NCBI RefSeq assembly: GCF_004352845.1
Contig: NZ_SJRX01000002.1
Coordinates: forward strand, 1 to 64,000
DNA: 64,000 nt
Source of the DNA: Luteimonas terricola
GTDB taxonomy: Bacteria > Pseudomonadota > Gammaproteobacteria > Xanthomonadales > Xanthomonadaceae
Direction of reading: 5' to 3'
Below, piece after piece: positions 39,177-50,569 of this stretch. The position numbers and the translations under genes were made by a program. The notes below the pieces were generated by a model. The model worked only from the letters and a program-made list of their open reading frames with translations. It had not been told where the DNA came from and made no database searches. Within the stretch, counting starts at the first letter, position 1. The number at the start of each line of letters is the position of its first letter.

Positions 39177-40111
39177 AGCGTCTGCTCCAGCACGCGCCAG
39201 CACAGTTCTGCGTAGTCGCAGCCGAGCTCGCCGGCGGCCTTGGGCACCAGCGAATGGCTGGTCATGCCGGGCGCGGTATTGATCTCGATCAGCTGCAGGC
39301 CGCGTTCGCGGTCGCGCATCACGTCCACCCGGCCCCAGCCGCTGCAGGCGGCGGCGCGGAAGGCGCGCAGCGCGAGCGCGCGCAGTGCGGCTTCGTCCTC
39401 GCCTTCGAGTCCGGGGCACAGGTACTGCGTGTCTTCGGCGACGTACTTGGCGTGGTAGTCGTACCACTCGCCGGCGGGCACGATGCGGATCGACGGCAGC
39501 GCGACATCGCCGAGGATGCCGACGGTGAGTTCATCGCCGCGCACCATCTGCTCCATCAGCAGTTCGCCGTCGTAGCTCGCGGCGAATGCGATGGCGGGCG
39601 CGAGGTCGGACTCGGCCAGCACGCGGAATACGCCCACGCTGGAGCCTTCGCTGGACGGCTTCACGAACACCGGCAGGCCCAGGCGCTGCGCGGCGGCACG
39701 CAGGTCGGCGCCTCTGGGCAGGCGTTCGTAACGCGGCGTGGGCAGGCCTTCGGACAGCCACACCTGCTTGGTGCGGATCTTGTCGAGCGTGAGCGCGCAG
39801 CCGAGCACGTCGGAGCCGGTGTACGGCACGCGCAGCGCGGCGAGCAGGCCCTGCAGCACGCCGTTCTCGCCGACGCCGCCGTGGAGGATGTTGAACACGC
39901 GGTCGAAGCGGCCGGCCTGCAGCGCATCGAGCAGCGCGGGCACGCCGTCGACGCCCTGCGCATCGACGCCGCGCGAACGCAGCGCCGCGAGCACGTTGCC
40001 GCCGGAGTCCAGCGACACCTCGCGCTCGCTGGTGTCGCCGCCCATGAGCACGGCCACGCGCCCGAAGGCCGCGGGATCGGTCACGCGCAGCGCGGGCAGG
40101 CGCTCGCTCAC
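39173..40111 (-). CDS. ddl: D-alanine--D-alanine ligase
   Basis: 312-residue ATP-grasp ligase that makes the D-Ala-D-Ala dipeptide for Mur[33 protein letters not shown]-like [15 protein letters not shown], and [14 protein letters not shown] (metal-binding Glu/Asn) are present. The GTG at 40111 overlaps the murC stop by four bases. Its position between murC and ftsQ is the standard DdlB position. Confidence 0.96.
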   Translation of the reverse strand: MSERLPALRVTDPAAFGRVAVLMGGDTSEREVSLDSGGNVLAALRSRGVDAQGVDGVPALLDALQAGRFDRVFNILHGGVGENGVLQGLLAALRVPYTGSDVLGCALTLDKIRTKQVWLSEGLPTPRYERLPRGADLRAAAQRLGLPVFVKPSSEGSSVGVFRVLAESDLAPAIAFAASYDGELLMEQMVRGDELTVGILGDVALPSIRIVPAGEWYDYHAKYVAEDTQYLCPGLEGEDEAALRALALRAFRAAACSGWGRVDVMRDRERGLQLIEINTAPGMTSHSLVPKAAGELGCDYAELCWRVLEQTL

Positions 40112-41562
40112 GCGTCCTCCCCTTCTTTCGGGAAGCCTTCGGCGACCAGGTTCTGAGCGATCTGGCCGATGTCGCCGGCGCCCATCACCAGCAGCAGGTC
40201 GCCGTCCTCGAGGATGTCGGGCAGCACGCCGCGCAGGTCGGCGGGGCCGTTGACCACCACCGGGTCGATGCGGCCGCGGGCGCGGATCGCCCGCGCCAAC
40301 GCACGCGCGTCGGCATTGGCGAGCGGCTGCTCGCCGGCGGGATAGACCTCGGTCAGCACCAGCGCGTCGACGTCGGACAGCACGCCGGCGAAGTCGTCGA
40401 GCAGGTCGCGGGTGCGGCTGTAGCGGTGCGGCTGGAAGGCGACCACCAGGCGGCGCTCGGGCCAGCCGCCGCGGGCGGCCTCGAACACCGCGGCGAGTTC
40501 GCGCGGGTGGTGGCCGTAATCGTCGACCAGCTGCACGGTGGCGCCGCGCGCGGTGGTCAGTTCGGCCAGGCGGTTGAAGCGGCGGCCGATGCCCTCGAAC
40601 TTCGCCAGCGCGGCGCGGATCGCACCGGGCTTCACGCCCAGCTGCCAGGCGACGGCGGCCGCGGCCAGCGCGTTCTGCACGTTGTGGCGGCCGGGCAGCG
40701 CCAGCTCCATCGGCGTGACCGACGCGTCGGGCAGCATCAGGTCGAAGTACATGGTCGGGCCGTCCTGGCGCACGTTGTCGGCGCGCACGTCGGCATCGGC
40801 ATGGAAGCCGTAGGTCATGACGTGGCGCGACACCGCGCCGGACAGGGCCTCGACCTCGGGGTCGTCGATGCACAGCACGGCCAGGCCGTAGAACGGCAGC
40901 CGGTGCAGGAACTCGGAGAAGGCCTGCTGCACGCGGGCGAAGTCGCCGCCGTAGTTCTCGAGATGATCGACGTCGATGTTGGTGACGATGGCCACCAGCG
41001 GGTTCAGGCGCAGGAAGCTGCCGTCGCTCTCGTCGGCCTCGGCCACCAGCCAGTCGCCGCCGCCCAGGCGCGCGTTGGCACCGGCGGCCAGCAGCTTGCC
41101 GCCGATCACGAAGGTCGGGTCGAGCCCGCCCTCGGCCAGCACGCTTGCGAGCAGCGAGGTGGTGGTGGTCTTGCCGTGGGTGCCGGCCACGGCGACGCCG
41201 CGGCGGAAACGCATCAGCTCGGCCAGCATTTCCGCGCGCGGCACCACCGGGATGCGCTGCGCGCGCGCGCCCATCAGCTCCGGGTTGTCGGGCCCGATGG
41301 CGCTGGAGATGACCACGCAGTCGGTGCCGAGCACGTTGGCCGCGGCGTGGCCGCGGTGCACGGTGGCGCCGAGGCTGGCCAGGCGGCGGGTGACCGCGCT
41401 GTCGGCGGTGTCCGAACCCGAGACCTGGTAGCCCAGCGTGCACAGCACTTCGGCGATGCCGCTCATGCCGGTGCCGCCGATGCCGATGAAGTGCACGCGC
41501 GAATGCCGCCGCGCGAAGTCGGCCATCGGCACGCCGTGGGTGTCGTGGAGGCGCTGGATCAT
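40108..41562 (-). CDS. murC: UDP-N-acetylmuramate--L-alanine ligase
   Basis: 484-residue Mur ligase that adds L-Ala to UDP-MurNAc. The N-terminal Rossmann motif [18 protein letters not shown] and the P-loop [15 protein letters not shown] are diagnostic. DDYGHHP is the family Asp/His motif. The ATG at 41562 overlaps the ftsW stop by four bases; a second in-frame Met lies at residue 13. No murG separates it from ftsW. Confidence 0.97.
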   Translation of the reverse strand: MIQRLHDTHGVPMADFARRHSRVHFIGIGGTGMSGIAEVLCTLGYQVSGSDTADSAVTRRLASLGATVHRGHAAANVLGTDCVVISSAIGPDNPELMGARAQRIPVVPRAEMLAELMRFRRGVAVAGTHGKTTTTSLLASVLAEGGLDPTFVIGGKLLAAGANARLGGGDWLVAEADESDGSFLRLNPLVAIVTNIDVDHLENYGGDFARVQQAFSEFLHRLPFYGLAVLCIDDPEVEALSGAVSRHVMTYGFHADADVRADNVRQDGPTMYFDLMLPDASVTPMELALPGRHNVQNALAAAAVAWQLGVKPGAIRAALAKFEGIGRRFNRLAELTTARGATVQLVDDYGHHPRELAAVFEAARGGWPERRLVVAFQPHRYSRTRDLLDDFAGVLSDVDALVLTEVYPAGEQPLANADARALARAIRARGRIDPVVVNGPADLRGVLPDILEDGDLLLVMGAGDIGQIAQNLVAEGFPKEGEDA

Positions 41563-42869
41563 GCCTGTGCTCCCGGCGTGAGCCTGGGTTCGATGCGCTG
41601 GCGCAAACGGGCCGTGCCGCGCGCGGCCAGCGACGGCACCGGCTGCGCGGTCGGCGGCGGTGGCGACTGGCTGGCGGCGGGCGCAGCGCCTTCGCCGCGC
41701 AGGCGGGCGACCTGGCGCTGGGTGCGGTCGAGCTCGTAGGACACGCGCAGCAGCAGGCCCACGGCGACGCAGGTCATCATCACGCTGGAGCCGCCGGACG
41801 ACACCAGCGGCAGGGTCAGTCCCTTGGTCGGCAGCAGGCCGAGGTTGACGCCGATCGACACCAGCGCCTGCAGGCTCAGCCACAGCGCGATGCCGAAGGC
41901 GATGTAGCCGGCGAAGTGGCGGCGCGTCTCCACGCAGCGCAGGCCCACCAGGAAGGCGCGGCCGACCAGCAGCGCGTACAGGCCGATCACCAGGCAGACG
42001 CCGACGAAGCCGAGCTCTTCCGCGATCACCGCCAGGATGAAGTCGGTGTGCGCCTCGGGCAGGTAGTTGAGCTTCTGGATCGACGCGCCCAGGCCCACGC
42101 CCCAGAACTCGCCGCGACCCACCGCCATCAGCGCGTTGGCCAGCTGGTAGCCGCTGTTGAAGGGATCGGCGAAGGGATCCATGAAGGACGTCAGGCGGCG
42201 CATGCGGTAGGGCTCGGCGATCGCCACCAGGGCCAGCACCGGCAGCAGCGCCAGCACCGGCGCGGCCATGCGCGGCAGGTGCACGCCGCCCAGCACCAGC
42301 ATGCCGGCGGTGATCGCCAGCAGCAGCGCCAGCGAGCCGAAGTCCGGCTGCAGCGCCAGCAGCACCATCAGCACGATGGTCACGCCGATGGGCTTGAGCA
42401 TCGCGCCCCAGGTGGCGTTGACCTCGTCGCGGAAGCGCACCAGGTAGCTGGCGAGCCAGACGATGTACATCACCTTCACCGCCTCGACCGCCTGGAAGTT
42501 GGACACGCCCAGGTTGATCCAGCGCTGCGCGCCGTTGACGGTGTGGCCGATGCCCGGCACGAACACCAGCAGCAGGGCCACGAAGCAGCCGACCAGCAGC
42601 AGCCGGTCGAAACGCTCGATGGTCTTGAGCTCGGTGCGCATCGCCCACCAGGCCAGGCCCGCACCCAGGGCCATGAACATCACGTGGCGCACCAGGAAGT
42701 AGTACGGGCCGACGCCCAGTTCCTCGCCGACCGCGATCGAGCTCGAGGCCACCATCACGATGCCCAGCGCGGCCAGCGCGATCACGGCGCCGAGCATCCA
42801 CGGGTCGAAGCGCCCGCCGATGGACTCGAGGCGGACGGCTTGGCTGCTGCGGTCGTGGGTCCGGTCCAT
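41559..42869 (-). CDS. ftsW: SEDS peptidoglycan glycosyltransferase FtsW
   Basis: 436-residue polytopic SEDS protein that polymerises septal glycan together with FtsI. About ten membrane helices are visible. Conserved stretches are [23 protein letters not shown] and the C-terminal [12 protein letters not shown] motif. The tail of about 60 residues is proline-rich and cytoplasmic. The start codon shares one base with the mraY stop (TGATG). Confidence 0.96.
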   Translation of the reverse strand: MDRTHDRSSQAVRLESIGGRFDPWMLGAVIALAALGIVMVASSSIAVGEELGVGPYYFLVRHVMFMALGAGLAWWAMRTELKTIERFDRLLLVGCFVALLLVFVPGIGHTVNGAQRWINLGVSNFQAVEAVKVMYIVWLASYLVRFRDEVNATWGAMLKPIGVTIVLMVLLALQPDFGSLALLLAITAGMLVLGGVHLPRMAAPVLALLPVLALVAIAEPYRMRRLTSFMDPFADPFNSGYQLANALMAVGRGEFWGVGLGASIQKLNYLPEAHTDFILAVIAEELGFVGVCLVIGLYALLVGRAFLVGLRCVETRRHFAGYIAFGIALWLSLQALVSIGVNLGLLPTKGLTLPLVSSGGSSVMMTCVAVGLLLRVSYELDRTQRQVARLRGEGAAPAASQSPPPPTAQPVPSLAARGTARLRQRIEPRLTPGAQA

Positions 42870-43954
42870 CAGCGCACCTTCAACGTGGCGAGGCCGACGA
42901 GGACCAGGACCACCGAGATGATCCAGAAGCGGACGATCACGCGCGGCTCCGGCCAGCCCTTGAGCTCGAAGTGGTGGTGGATCGGCGCCATCCGGAACAC
43001 GCGCTTGCCGGTGAGCTTGAACGAGGCCACCTGGATGATCACCGAGAGCGTCTCGATGACGAAGATGCCGCCCATCACCACCAGCACCAGTTCCTGGCGC
43101 ACGATCACCGCGACCGTGCCGAGCACGGCGCCAAGCGCCAGCGCGCCGATGTCGCCCATGAACACCATCGCCGGATAGGTGTTGAACCACAGGAAGCCGA
43201 GCCCTGCCCCGGCAATCGCCGCGCAGATGATCACCAGCTCGCCGGCGCCGGGCACGCGCGGGATCTGCAGGTATTCGGCGAACTGCGCGTGGCCCGAGGC
43301 ATAGGCGAACACGCCCAGGGCGCAGGCGACCAGCACGGTGGGCATGATCGCCAGGCCGTCGAGGCCGTCGGTCAGGTTCACGGCGTTGGAGAAGCCGACG
43401 ATCCAGAAGTAGGCGATCACCACGAAGGAGAGACCGGCCAGCGGCAGCGCCACGGCCTTGAAGAAGGGGATGTAGAACGTGGTCGCCGCCGGGGTGTCGG
43501 CGGTGTAGAGCAGGAACAGGCCGGCGGCCAGGCCGAACAGCGACTGCAGCGCGTACTTGGTGCGCGAACGCATGCCGTTGGGATCGCGCTTGACGATCTT
43601 GATCCAGTCGTCCCACCAGCCGATGGCGCCGAAGGCGACCATCACCGCCAGCACCACCCAGACGTAGCGGTTGCGCAGGTCGCCCCAGAGCAGCGTCGAT
43701 GCGAGCACGGTGAGCAGGATCAGGCCGCCGCCCATGGTCGGCGTGCCGGCCTTGGAGAAGTGGGTCTGCGGACCGTCCTGGCGGATCGGCTGGCCACCCT
43801 TGTACTGGGCGAGCTTCCGGATCACCGCCGGGCCCCACCACAGCGACAGGAACAGTGCGGTGAGCGCGGCGAGGATGCCGCGGAAGGTGAGGTAGCCGAA
43901 CAGGCCGAACAGGCCCTCGAGCTGCTCCAGCCAGCGCGTGAGTTCAAGCAGCAT
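42869..43954 (-). CDS. mraY: Phospho-N-acetylmuramoyl-pentapeptide transferase
   Basis: 361-residue integral membrane enzyme that makes lipid I. The catalytic pattern [11 protein letters not shown] is clear, as is the [11 protein letters not shown] loop near the C-terminus. Ten hydrophobic helices fit the family. The ATG at 43954 overlaps the murF end by 11 bases. Confidence 0.97.
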   Translation of the reverse strand: MLLELTRWLEQLEGLFGLFGYLTFRGILAALTALFLSLWWGPAVIRKLAQYKGGQPIRQDGPQTHFSKAGTPTMGGGLILLTVLASTLLWGDLRNRYVWVVLAVMVAFGAIGWWDDWIKIVKRDPNGMRSRTKYALQSLFGLAAGLFLLYTADTPAATTFYIPFFKAVALPLAGLSFVVIAYFWIVGFSNAVNLTDGLDGLAIMPTVLVACALGVFAYASGHAQFAEYLQIPRVPGAGELVIICAAIAGAGLGFLWFNTYPAMVFMGDIGALALGAVLGTVAVIVRQELVLVVMGGIFVIETLSVIIQVASFKLTGKRVFRMAPIHHHFELKGWPEPRVIVRFWIISVVLVLVGLATLKVR

Positions 43955-45332
43955 CGGTATCGCCTCCTTCCAGCAGCGCGCGGACCACGCGATCCATCGC
44001 GCTGCCGCGCGATCCCTTCACGAGGATGGTGGGTGCATCGGCACCGGGTGCCGCGACCATTGCGGCGATCAGCGTTGCCGCCAGCTCCGCGTGCGATCCG
44101 GACACCGCCGCACCCTCGCCAAACGCCTCCGCCGCCTTCGCGGCCAGCGGCCCGAGCGCGAACAGCTTCGCCACGCCGGCCTCGCGGGCGCGCCGGCCCG
44201 CGGCTTCGTGCAGCGCGATCGCGTCCACGCCCAGCTCGCGCATGTCGCCCAGCACCAGCCAGCCACCACCGCGCGTGGCCGCCAGGGTGTCGATGGCCGC
44301 GGCGAGCGAGCCGGGGTTCGCGTTGTAGCTGTCGTCCACCAGCCAGGCACCGCCCGGCAGGCGGCGGCGCACCAGGCGGCCTTCCACCGGCCGCGCGCCC
44401 GTCAGCCCTTCGGCGATGGCGGCAAGCGGCGCGCCGCAGGCCAGCGCCAGGGTGGCGGCGGCCATGGCGTTGGCGATGTTGTGCCGGCCGGGCAGCGACA
44501 GCGACACGGTGGCCTCGCCGTCCGGCGTGACCAGGGTGAAATCGCTGCCGTCCTCGCGCAGGGCGATGTCGCGGGCGCTGACGTCGGCGCGGGCGCCGAA
44601 GCCGAAGCGCAGCAGACGACGGCCGTGCGCGCGTTCGGCGAAAAAGGATTCGAAGGCGTCGTCGGCGTTGATCACCGCGGTGCCGTCCGCGGGCAGCGCG
44701 TCATAGATCGCGGCCTTGGTGTCGGCGACGGTGGCCAGGCTGCCCATGCGTTCCAGGTGCGCCGGCGCGATGTTGTTGACCAGGGCCACGCGCGGGCGCG
44801 CGATGGCGGCGAGGTAGGCGATGTCGCCGGGCTTGCCCGCGCCCATTTCGTACACGGCGAAGCGGGCGTCGTCGTCGGCGTCGATGATCGCCAGCGGCAG
44901 GCCGATCTCGTTGTTGCGGTTGCCGGGGCTGGCGGTGACGGAGGCGACGCCGCGGAGGATCGACAGCACCAGCTCCTTGACGCTGGTCTTGCCGTTGCTG
45001 CCGGTGATCGCGACCACGTCCTGCCCGCTGCGCACGGTCTGCAGCGCGGCGGCAAGCGAACCCAGGGCCTCGACGGTATCGCCCACCACGACCTGCGGCA
45101 GCTCCGCGTCGACCGGGCGCGAGACCAGGGCCGCCACTGCGCCCTTGGATGCCGCCGCGGCCACGTGCTCGTGGCCGTCGAAATTCTCGCCCGCGATCGC
45201 CACGAACAATGGCGCGCCGCTGCCGGCCGACAGCGTGCGGCTGTCGGTCACGATCGCGTCGACCATGAGGTCCCCGCCCTGCAGGCGGCCATTGCAGGCC
45301 TGGGCGATGCGGGAGAGCAGGAGCGGCTTCAT
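43944..45332 (-). CDS. murF: UDP-N-acetylmuramoyl-tripeptide--D-alanyl-D-alanine ligase
   Basis: 462-residue Mur ligase that adds D-Ala-D-Ala to UDP-MurNAc-tripeptide. P-loop [13 protein letters not shown], then NEIGLPL and the C-terminal YNANPGS motif typical of MurF. The ATG overlaps the murE stop by four bases. It uses the dipeptide made by the ddl product of the same operon. Confidence 0.97.
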   Translation of the reverse strand: MKPLLLSRIAQACNGRLQGGDLMVDAIVTDSRTLSAGSGAPLFVAIAGENFDGHEHVAAAASKGAVAALVSRPVDAELPQVVVGDTVEALGSLAAALQTVRSGQDVVAITGSNGKTSVKELVLSILRGVASVTASPGNRNNEIGLPLAIIDADDDARFAVYEMGAGKPGDIAYLAAIARPRVALVNNIAPAHLERMGSLATVADTKAAIYDALPADGTAVINADDAFESFFAERAHGRRLLRFGFGARADVSARDIALREDGSDFTLVTPDGEATVSLSLPGRHNIANAMAAATLALACGAPLAAIAEGLTGARPVEGRLVRRRLPGGAWLVDDSYNANPGSLAAAIDTLAATRGGGWLVLGDMRELGVDAIALHEAAGRRAREAGVAKLFALGPLAAKAAEAFGEGAAVSGSHAELAATLIAAMVAAPGADAPTILVKGSRGSAMDRVVRALLEGGDTDAA

Positions 45333-46804
45333 GCCCGCGCTCCCAGGGCGCGCTGCGCCACGTCGCGGTCGTCGAAGGGATGGCGCACGCCGTCGATTTC
45401 CTGGTAGGGCTCGTGGCCCTTGCCGGCAACCAGCACGATGTCGCCGGGGCCGGCGGCGCCGACGGCGCGCTCGATCGCGGCGGCACGGTCGCGCTCCACC
45501 GTCACCGAGGAGGGATCGCTGAAGCCGGCCATGATGTCGGCGACGATGGCATCGCCGTCTTCGCCGCGCGGGTTGTCGTCGGTGACCACCACGGCATCGG
45601 CGCCCTGCTCCGCGGCGGCCGCCATTTCGGGGCGCTTGCCGCGGTCGCGCTCGCCGCCGCAGCCGAAGACGCAGGTGATGCGCCCGGCGGCGTGCGCGCG
45701 CACGCCGGCCAGCGCCTGTTCCAGGGCGTCGGGCGTGTGCGCGTAATCGACCACCACCAGCGGCAGGCCGCCCTGGCCGCCGAGGCGGTTCATGCGGCCG
45801 GCGATCGGCTGCAGCTGGCCGAGCACGCGCGCGATGTCGGCGGCGGCGATGTCCTGGGCATGCAGCACGCCGGCCACGGCCAGCAGGTTCTCGATATTGA
45901 AGCGGCCGAGCAGCGGCGAACGCACCGGGTGGCTCTCGCGCCCGACGCGCAGGTCGAAGGCGATGCCCGCGGCATCGAGCACGATGGCCGACGCCGTGAT
46001 GGTCGCTGCGTCCGCGGCGCGCGCGCTGGTGCCGATGCGGCGCAGGCGCTCGGGCAGGCGCGCGAACAGTTCGCGGCCGAAGCCGTCGTCGATGTTCACC
46101 ACCGCCGCCGCCAGCCCCTGCACTGAAAACAGGCGTTCCTTGGCGATGCCATAGGTGGCCATGTCGCCGTGGTAGTCGAGGTGGTCGCGGGTGAGGTTGG
46201 TGAACACGCCGACCTGGAAGTGCACGGCGTCCACGCGGCCCTGGTCGAGCGCGTGCGAACTGGTTTCCATCGCCACCGCCTGCGCGCCGGCGTCGCGCAG
46301 TTCGGCGAGCAGCTCATGCACCTGCAGCACCAGCGGCGTGGTGAAGCCGGTCGGGCGCAGCGCGCCGTGCAGGCCGGCGCCGAGCGTGCCGATGCTCGCG
46401 GCGCGGCGACCGAGCAGCTCCCAGGCCTGGGCGAGCAGCTGCACGGTGGAGGTCTTGCCGTTGGTCCCGGTGATCGCGACCGTCGACATCGCAGCCGAAG
46501 GCCGGCCGTGGAATGCATCGGCCATCGCGCCCATGCGCGCGCGCAGGCCCGGCACGGCGATGGCGCCCGGCGGGGGCGCCGGCACGTCGGCAGGCACTGG
46601 CGGCTCGTACATCACCGCCGCGGCACCGTCGGCCAGCGCGCGCCCGGCGAAGTGCAGGCCGTGCGTGCCGAAGCCGCCGATCGCGACGAAGCCGTCGCCC
46701 GGGCGCACCGTGCGGCTGTCGAGCACGAGGCCCGAGACCTCGAGCGTGGCCGGCACGCCGGCGACGTCGGGCAGCAGTTCGCTAAGCGGCATGCGGGGGC
46801 TCAC
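45329..46804 (-). CDS. murE: UDP-N-acetylmuramoyl-L-alanyl-D-glutamate--2,6-diaminopimelate ligase
   Basis: 491-residue Mur ligase if the GTG at 46804 is used; the ATG at 46792 gives 487. The GTG is favoured because it overlaps the ftsI stop (GTGA), the same pattern as ddl, ftsQ and ftsL. P-loop [14 protein letters not shown] and the [10 protein letters not shown] motif are present; DNPR selects meso-diaminopimelate, so the cell wall is of the Gram-negative type. Confidence 0.97.
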   Translation of the reverse strand: MSPRMPLSELLPDVAGVPATLEVSGLVLDSRTVRPGDGFVAIGGFGTHGLHFAGRALADGAAAVMYEPPVPADVPAPPPGAIAVPGLRARMGAMADAFHGRPSAAMSTVAITGTNGKTSTVQLLAQAWELLGRRAASIGTLGAGLHGALRPTGFTTPLVLQVHELLAELRDAGAQAVAMETSSHALDQGRVDAVHFQVGVFTNLTRDHLDYHGDMATYGIAKERLFSVQGLAAAVVNIDDGFGRELFARLPERLRRIGTSARAADAATITASAIVLDAAGIAFDLRVGRESHPVRSPLLGRFNIENLLAVAGVLHAQDIAAADIARVLGQLQPIAGRMNRLGGQGGLPLVVVDYAHTPDALEQALAGVRAHAAGRITCVFGCGGERDRGKRPEMAAAAEQGADAVVVTDDNPRGEDGDAIVADIMAGFSDPSSVTVERDRAAAIERAVGAAGPGDIVLVAGKGHEPYQEIDGVRHPFDDRDVAQRALGARA

Positions 46805-48603
46805 TGACCTGCTCCCGATGCCACTGCGGGCGTGGCCGCAACGCGCGGCGCGTTGCGCGCGCGCTCCTTCGCCTGCTGCTTCGCCTGTTCGGCCAGCCAG
46901 GTCTCGATGTCGTCGGGCGGCACGTCCATCAGCCGCAGCGCGCCGTCCATCACGGTCTGGAACACCGGCGCCGACACCGGGCCACCGTAGATGCCCTTGG
47001 TCGGATCGGGATCGTCGATCACCACCGCCATCGCGAAGCGCGGGTTCTCCACCGGCACCACGCCGGCGAAAAAGGACACGTAGCGGCGCGAGTAGCCGCC
47101 GCCGGACGCCTTGCGCGCGGTGCCGGTCTTGCCGGCCACGTGGTAGCCCGGGATCGCGGCCTGGATGGCGGTGCCGCCGGGCTCGGTGACCGTCTGCATC
47201 ATGCGCAGCACGGTGTCGGCGATCCCGGCCGACAGCACCTGCCGGGGCTCGGCGTGCTGGCCCTTGACCAGGGTCGGCTGCATCGCCCTTCCGTGGTTGG
47301 CCAGCGTGGCATAGGAATGCGCGATCTGCAGCGGCGTGGCCGACAGGCCGTAGCCGTAGCTCATGGTCTGCTTGGTGGTGCCGCTCCAGCCGTCCGCCGG
47401 CTGCAGCAGGCCGGAGGCCTCGCCCGGGAAGCCGCTGCCGGTGCTCTTGCCGTAGCCCAGCCGTGCCAGGAAGTCGTGGAAGTACTGGTTGTCCAGCTTC
47501 TGCACGATCATCGACGTGCCGATGTTGGAGCTCTTGGTGATCACGCCCGTGGTGTCGAGCACGCCCAGGTTGCGGTGGTCGGTGGTGCGGTAGCGGCCGT
47601 TGGCGATCCAGCCGGGATTGGTGTCGAAGATCGTGTTCACGGTGATCACGCCGGCTTCGAGCCCGGCGGCCACGGTGATCGGCTTGATCGTCGAACCCGG
47701 CTCGATCAGGTCGGTGACCGCGCGGTTGCGGCGCGCATCGCGGTGCTCGCCGGTGACCGCGTTCGGATTGAAGGTGGGCAGGTTGGCCATGGCGAGGATC
47801 TCGCCGGTGGCGATATCGAGCACCACCGCCGAGCCCGCGACGGCGCCGGTGCGCTGCAGCGTGGCGCGCAGCTCGCGGTGCGCGAGGTACTGGATGCGGC
47901 GGTCGATGCTGAGCGTGAGGTCCTTGCCCGGCTGCGCGGCGCGCACCAGGTCGACGTTCTCGACGATGCGGCCGCGGCGGTCGCGGATCACCTTCTGCGC
48001 GCCCGGAATGCCGCTCAGCCACTCGTCGAACGCGAGCTCCACGCCCTCCTGGCCGGCGTCGTCGATGTTGGTGAAGCCCAGCACGTGCGCCAGTGCCTCG
48101 CCCTGCGGGTAGAAGCGGCGGAACTCGCGCTGCGAGAACACGCCCGGGATCTTGCGGGCCAGGATCAGCTCGGCCTCGCTGGGATTGATGCGGCGCTTGA
48201 GGTAGACGAACTCCTTGTCCGCGCGCTGCGCCAGCCGGCGCTCCAGATGATCGAGCGGCACGCCCAGCGCTTCGGCCAGCTCCGGCAGGCGATCCGGCGT
48301 CTTCAGCAGCTCCTGCGGATTGCCCCAGACGCTGTCCACCGGCGACGACACCGCCAGCGGCTCGCCGTTGCGGTCGGTGATCATGCCGCGCGAGGTCGGG
48401 ATCGGGATCTCGCGCAGGAAGCGCGAGTCGGCCTTCTGCTGGTAGTAGGCGTTGTCGACCAGCTGCAGGTCGACCGCGCGCGCCACCAGCACGACGCCGC
48501 AGGCGCCGAGCACGCCGACCACCAGCTTCAGCCGCCCGCGCAGGTTGAACTGCGCGCGACCGCGGGGCCGGACGGTGCCGCTGCGGTCGCGACGGAACTT
48601 CAT
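46801..48603 (-). CDS. ftsI: Septal peptidoglycan transpeptidase FtsI (PBP3)
   Basis: 600-residue class B penicillin-binding protein. One membrane helix at residues about 27-47, a pedestal domain starting near [17 protein letters not shown], then the transpeptidase domain with SXXK as PGSTIKP, SXN as KSSNIG and KTG as AGKTGTAR. A charged C-terminal tail of about 30 residues follows. The ATG overlaps the ftsL stop by four bases. Confidence 0.97.
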   Translation of the reverse strand: MKFRRDRSGTVRPRGRAQFNLRGRLKLVVGVLGACGVVLVARAVDLQLVDNAYYQQKADSRFLREIPIPTSRGMITDRNGEPLAVSSPVDSVWGNPQELLKTPDRLPELAEALGVPLDHLERRLAQRADKEFVYLKRRINPSEAELILARKIPGVFSQREFRRFYPQGEALAHVLGFTNIDDAGQEGVELAFDEWLSGIPGAQKVIRDRRGRIVENVDLVRAAQPGKDLTLSIDRRIQYLAHRELRATLQRTGAVAGSAVVLDIATGEILAMANLPTFNPNAVTGEHRDARRNRAVTDLIEPGSTIKPITVAAGLEAGVITVNTIFDTNPGWIANGRYRTTDHRNLGVLDTTGVITKSSNIGTSMIVQKLDNQYFHDFLARLGYGKSTGSGFPGEASGLLQPADGWSGTTKQTMSYGYGLSATPLQIAHSYATLANHGRAMQPTLVKGQHAEPRQVLSAGIADTVLRMMQTVTEPGGTAIQAAIPGYHVAGKTGTARKASGGGYSRRYVSFFAGVVPVENPRFAMAVVIDDPDPTKGIYGGPVSAPVFQTVMDGALRLMDVPPDDIETWLAEQAKQQAKERARNAPRVAATPAVASGAGQ

Positions 48604-48863
48604 GGCCGCACCACCACGATGTCCCCGGCTTCCGGGAACTTCATGCCCAGCCGCATGCGCGCGACGTGGTCGATGCGGTTGGCCTCGGCCCAGGTGGCCT
48701 GCTCGATCTGCAGCCGGCCGAAGTCGATATTCAGTTCGTCGCGTTCGTCGACCAGGCGGGTCAGCTCGACGAACAGCTGGCGGTGCTGGTGGCGCGCGTG
48801 CACCACGCCGATCGCGGCGAGCACGTTGGCGATCAGCAGCACGATGACCAGGAAACGGGTCAC
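48600..48863 (-). CDS. ftsL: Cell division protein FtsL
   Basis: 87-residue bitopic divisome protein. From the GTG at 48863 it reads [20 protein letters not shown], a membrane helix, followed by a leucine-zipper-like periplasmic coiled coil ([17 protein letters not shown]). Small size, position between rsmH and ftsI and the GTGA overlap with rsmH identify it. It should bind FtsB, which is not encoded here. Confidence 0.92.
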   Translation of the reverse strand: MTRFLVIVLLIANVLAAIGVVHARHQHRQLFVELTRLVDERDELNIDFGRLQIEQATWAEANRIDHVARMRLGMKFPEAGDIVVVRP

Positions 48864-49816
48864 GGACGCGCCTCCAGCTTCTCGGCCACGCGCAGCACGG
48901 CGCTGCGCGCGCGCGGGTTGCCGGCGAGTTCGTCCGAGCCGGCGCGGATCGCGCCGCCGATCTCGCGCAGCGTCGGCACGAAGGGCGTGGCTTCGGGCAG
49001 GCGACGGTTGCCCGCCGGCGGCTTTGCACGGGCGGCGATGAAGCGTTTGGCGATGCGGTCTTCCAACGAGTGGAAGCTGATCACCGCCAGGCGTCCGCCC
49101 GGATGCAGTGCGACCTGGGCGGCTTCGAGGCCCGCCTCGAGGTCGGCCAGCTCGCGGTTGATGTGGATGCGGATGCCCTGGAAGGAGCGCGTGGCGGGAT
49201 GGATCGCGTGGCGGCCGGGCTTCGGACGCGGCATCACCGAGGCGATGAGCTCGGCGAGTTCGGCGGTGCGGGTGATCGGCGCCTGTGCGCGGCGCTCGAC
49301 GATCGCGCGGGCGATGCGGCGGCTCATGCGCTCCTCGCCATAGGTCCAGAGCACGTCGGCGATCTCGTCGGCCGGCGCGCGTGCAAGCCACTCCGCGGCG
49401 CTTTCGCCGGAATCGGGGTCCATGCGCATGTCCAGCGGGCCGTCCTTGCCGAAGCTGAAGCCGCGCGCGGCGACGTCGAGCTGGGGCGAGGACACGCCGA
49501 GGTCGAACAGCACGCCGTCCAGGCCGTCGGCAACGGCGTCCCACTGGCCGAGGTCGGCGAAGCTGCCGCGGCGGATCGAGACGCGCGGGTCCGCTCCGAA
49601 CTCGCGCTCGGCGACGGCGATCGCATCGGGATCCTTGTCCATGACCAGCAGCCGGCCTCCGCTCCCAAGCGCCTGCAGCACGCCGCGCGCGTGGCCGCCG
49701 CGGCCGAAGGTGCCATCCAGGTAGGTTCCGTCCTCACACACGCGCAGCCCTTCCATGACCTGCGTAAACAAGACCGGAAGGTGCGCGGAGCGGGCATCCG
49801 CGGCACCCGCGGTCAC
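48860..49816 (-). CDS. rsmH: 16S rRNA m4C1402 methyltransferase
   Basis: 318-residue SAM methyltransferase (MraW). [14 protein letters not shown] is the SAM motif; [15 protein letters not shown] and [12 protein letters not shown] are family blocks. It modifies C1402 of 16S rRNA, the same nucleotide whose ribose is methylated by RsmI (58188). The start overlaps the mraZ stop by four bases. Confidence 0.97.
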   Translation of the reverse strand: MTAGAADARSAHLPVLFTQVMEGLRVCEDGTYLDGTFGRGGHARGVLQALGSGGRLLVMDKDPDAIAVAEREFGADPRVSIRRGSFADLGQWDAVADGLDGVLFDLGVSSPQLDVAARGFSFGKDGPLDMRMDPDSGESAAEWLARAPADEIADVLWTYGEERMSRRIARAIVERRAQAPITRTAELAELIASVMPRPKPGRHAIHPATRSFQGIRIHINRELADLEAGLEAAQVALHPGGRLAVISFHSLEDRIAKRFIAARAKPPAGNRRLPEATPFVPTLREIGGAIRAGSDELAGNPRARSAVLRVAEKLEARP

Positions 49817-50259
49817 AACTGCAACCCGTCCAGTTCGTCGCCGAAATCGTCGTCGCCCAGCGGCGTCTCGATCTGCGTGCGATGTGCCTGTTCGCTCCAG
49901 AGTTCGAACTTGTCGCCCATGCCCAGCAGCACGGCCTTCTTTTCGATGCCGATGGCGTTGCGGTGGCTGGCCGGGATCGAGATGCGGCCGTTGCCGTCGG
50001 GCTCGACGACCGTCGCCGCGCCGACCAGCTTCAGCTGCAGGCTGCGGTGGGCCTTCTTGACCTTGGACAGCGCGTTGACGCCATCACGCACCTTTTCCCA
50101 GGCGGCATGGGGATAGATGTAGAGCGAGCCCTTCTCGAAGGGGTTGTAGGCGATGACCAGGCGGTTGCCGAATTCGGACGCGACAAGGTCCCGGTAGCTG
50201 GTCGGAATCGCCAGCCGTCCCTTGTCGTCGATCGTGATGGCGTGCTCGCCCTGCAACAC
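49813..50259 (-). CDS. mraZ: Transcriptional regulator MraZ
   Basis: 148-residue regulator of the dcw operon. Two SpoVT-AbrB-type DNA-binding repeats are seen: [20 protein letters not shown] and [16 protein letters not shown]. Known homologues bind repeated TGGG-type boxes upstream of their own gene and repress it. Candidate boxes lie about 50 bases upstream at 50311-50334. First gene of the cluster. Confidence 0.96.
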   Translation of the reverse strand: MLQGEHAITIDDKGRLAIPTSYRDLVASEFGNRLVIAYNPFEKGSLYIYPHAAWEKVRDGVNALSKVKKAHRSLQLKLVGAATVVEPDGNGRISIPASHRNAIGIEKKAVLLGMGDKFELWSEQAHRTQIETPLGDDDFGDELDGLQL

Positions 50260-50310
50260 TTGCTGTCCGCTCCGTGCCCGTCTGTGGCGGGCTTCATGCT
50301 ATAGGAAAAA

Positions 50311-50334
50311 CCACGATATTCCCGGTCTCCCCAC
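50311..50334 (-). promoter_or_regulatory. Candidate MraZ boxes upstream of mraZ
   Basis: On the minus strand three G-rich triplets occur at about 10-base steps: GTGGGG, CCGGGA and CGTGGT. The spacing resembles the direct TGGGN repeats bound by MraZ in Escherichia coli. The third repeat is degenerate. Confidence 0.4.
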
Positions 50335-50517
50335 GCATCGCCACCTTAGGAGCGCTCCACACCCTTGTCAACAGCTGCCGACAGGAATTTTCATCAGGCA
50401 GGTCAATGACTTGCGCAACACTTCAGAGACTTGTTCAAGCTTTATCCACAAGCTGCTGTTTACTCTCAAATTTCAAGAACCGTAACGCCGTTTTCACGCG
50501 AACTGTGCATTCGCGCA

Positions 50518-50551
50518 CAAAAAAGCCGGGGCCCCTTGCGGGACCCCGGCC
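50518..50551 (-). terminator. Rho-independent terminator after the TonB-dependent receptor
   Basis: On the minus strand a GCCGGGGTCCC / GGGGCCCCGGC hairpin is followed by six T residues. It lies 19 bases past the receptor stop and isolates the receptor gene from mraZ. The 258 bases between this site and mraZ hold the mraZ leader and promoter region and no gene. Confidence 0.85.
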
Positions 50552-50569
50552 GGTGTCGCCCAGCGCCGA

